Below are positions 5,379-5,419 of a stretch of DNA of 5,419 bases, piece by piece. Source of the DNA: Porticoccaceae bacterium (GTDB taxonomy: Bacteria > Pseudomonadota > Gammaproteobacteria > Pseudomonadales > Porticoccaceae); the NCBI GenBank assembly GCA_002710745.1, contig PALW01000033.1, positions 1 through 5,419 of the forward strand, read 5' to 3'. Position 1 is the first letter of the stretch; every line of letters begins with the position of its first letter. Below the pieces are notes generated by a model. It was not told the origin of the DNA. It saw only the letters and a program-made list of their open reading frames with translations, and made no database searches. Made by a program: the position numbers and the translations under genes.

Positions 5379-5419
5379 ATGGAAAAACAAAAAACAAAAC
5401 CTTCAAATAAACGCGATAC
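5379..5419 (+). CDS. Start of a rightward reading frame cut by the window edge; possibly murJ
   Basis: ATG at 5379 opens a frame with no stop to the window end, reading MEKQKTKPSNKRD, a lysine-rich hydrophilic start. Thirteen residues are too few to identify a family. In Pseudomonas-like gammaproteobacteria the gene divergent from rpsT in this position is murJ (mviN), the lipid II flippase, whose first membrane helix would come just after such a leader peptide; that is inference from gene order only. No Shine-Dalgarno lies close upstream (the nearest purine-rich stretch, GAAGAAA, is about 22-29 nt away), so the true start may be further right. Confidence 0.3.
   Translation, partial: MEKQKTKPSNKRD

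Overview
The window is a compact stretch of bacterial housekeeping DNA, AT-leaning (about 40% GC by eye). Every recognisable protein is closest to gammaproteobacterial forms I know: RluD, PgeF, L21, L27, Obg, ProB and S20. The block rplU-rpmA-obg-proB, followed by a leftward rpsT and then a rightward gene, is the order I know from Pseudomonas-like gammaproteobacteria, where the rightward gene is murJ. I infer a free-living, AT-rich gammaproteobacterium; the species cannot be named from this.

Layout. At 8-979 is rluD (23S rRNA pseudouridine synthase). It overlaps pgeF (969-1730, peptidoglycan editing factor) by 11 nt, and pgeF starts with TTG. A 132-nt gap follows, holding a good sigma70-type promoter and the leader of rplU-rpmA (1863-2452; the two genes overlap at TAATG). 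A strong intrinsic terminator lies at 2474-2499. Next come obg (2567-3745, GTG start) and proB (3752-4876), 6 nt apart and probably cotranscribed. Convergent to proB is rpsT (5165-4905, minus strand, TTG start), leaving only 28 nt between stop codons. The AT-rich gap 5166-5378 holds the rpsT promoter, a possible interleaved rightward promoter and a perfect 10-bp inverted repeat. A rightward reading frame begins at 5379 and is cut by the window edge; by synteny it may be murJ.

How the genes relate. Most serve the ribosome: rRNA modification (RluD), large- and small-subunit proteins (L21, L27, S20) and a GTPase of 50S maturation and stringent-response signalling (Obg). PgeF (and murJ, if that is the last gene) concerns peptidoglycan, and ProB starts proline synthesis. 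Both ribosomal-protein promoters carry GC-rich discriminators in an otherwise AT-rich genome, suggesting shared growth-rate or ppGpp control.

I see no mobile element, CRISPR array, phage gene, toxin-antitoxin pair or defence system. No new multi-gene system is visible. The points worth a second look are regulatory (start codons, discriminators, the rpsT upstream region), a few Obg residues, and the joining of rluD-pgeF to the rplU block.
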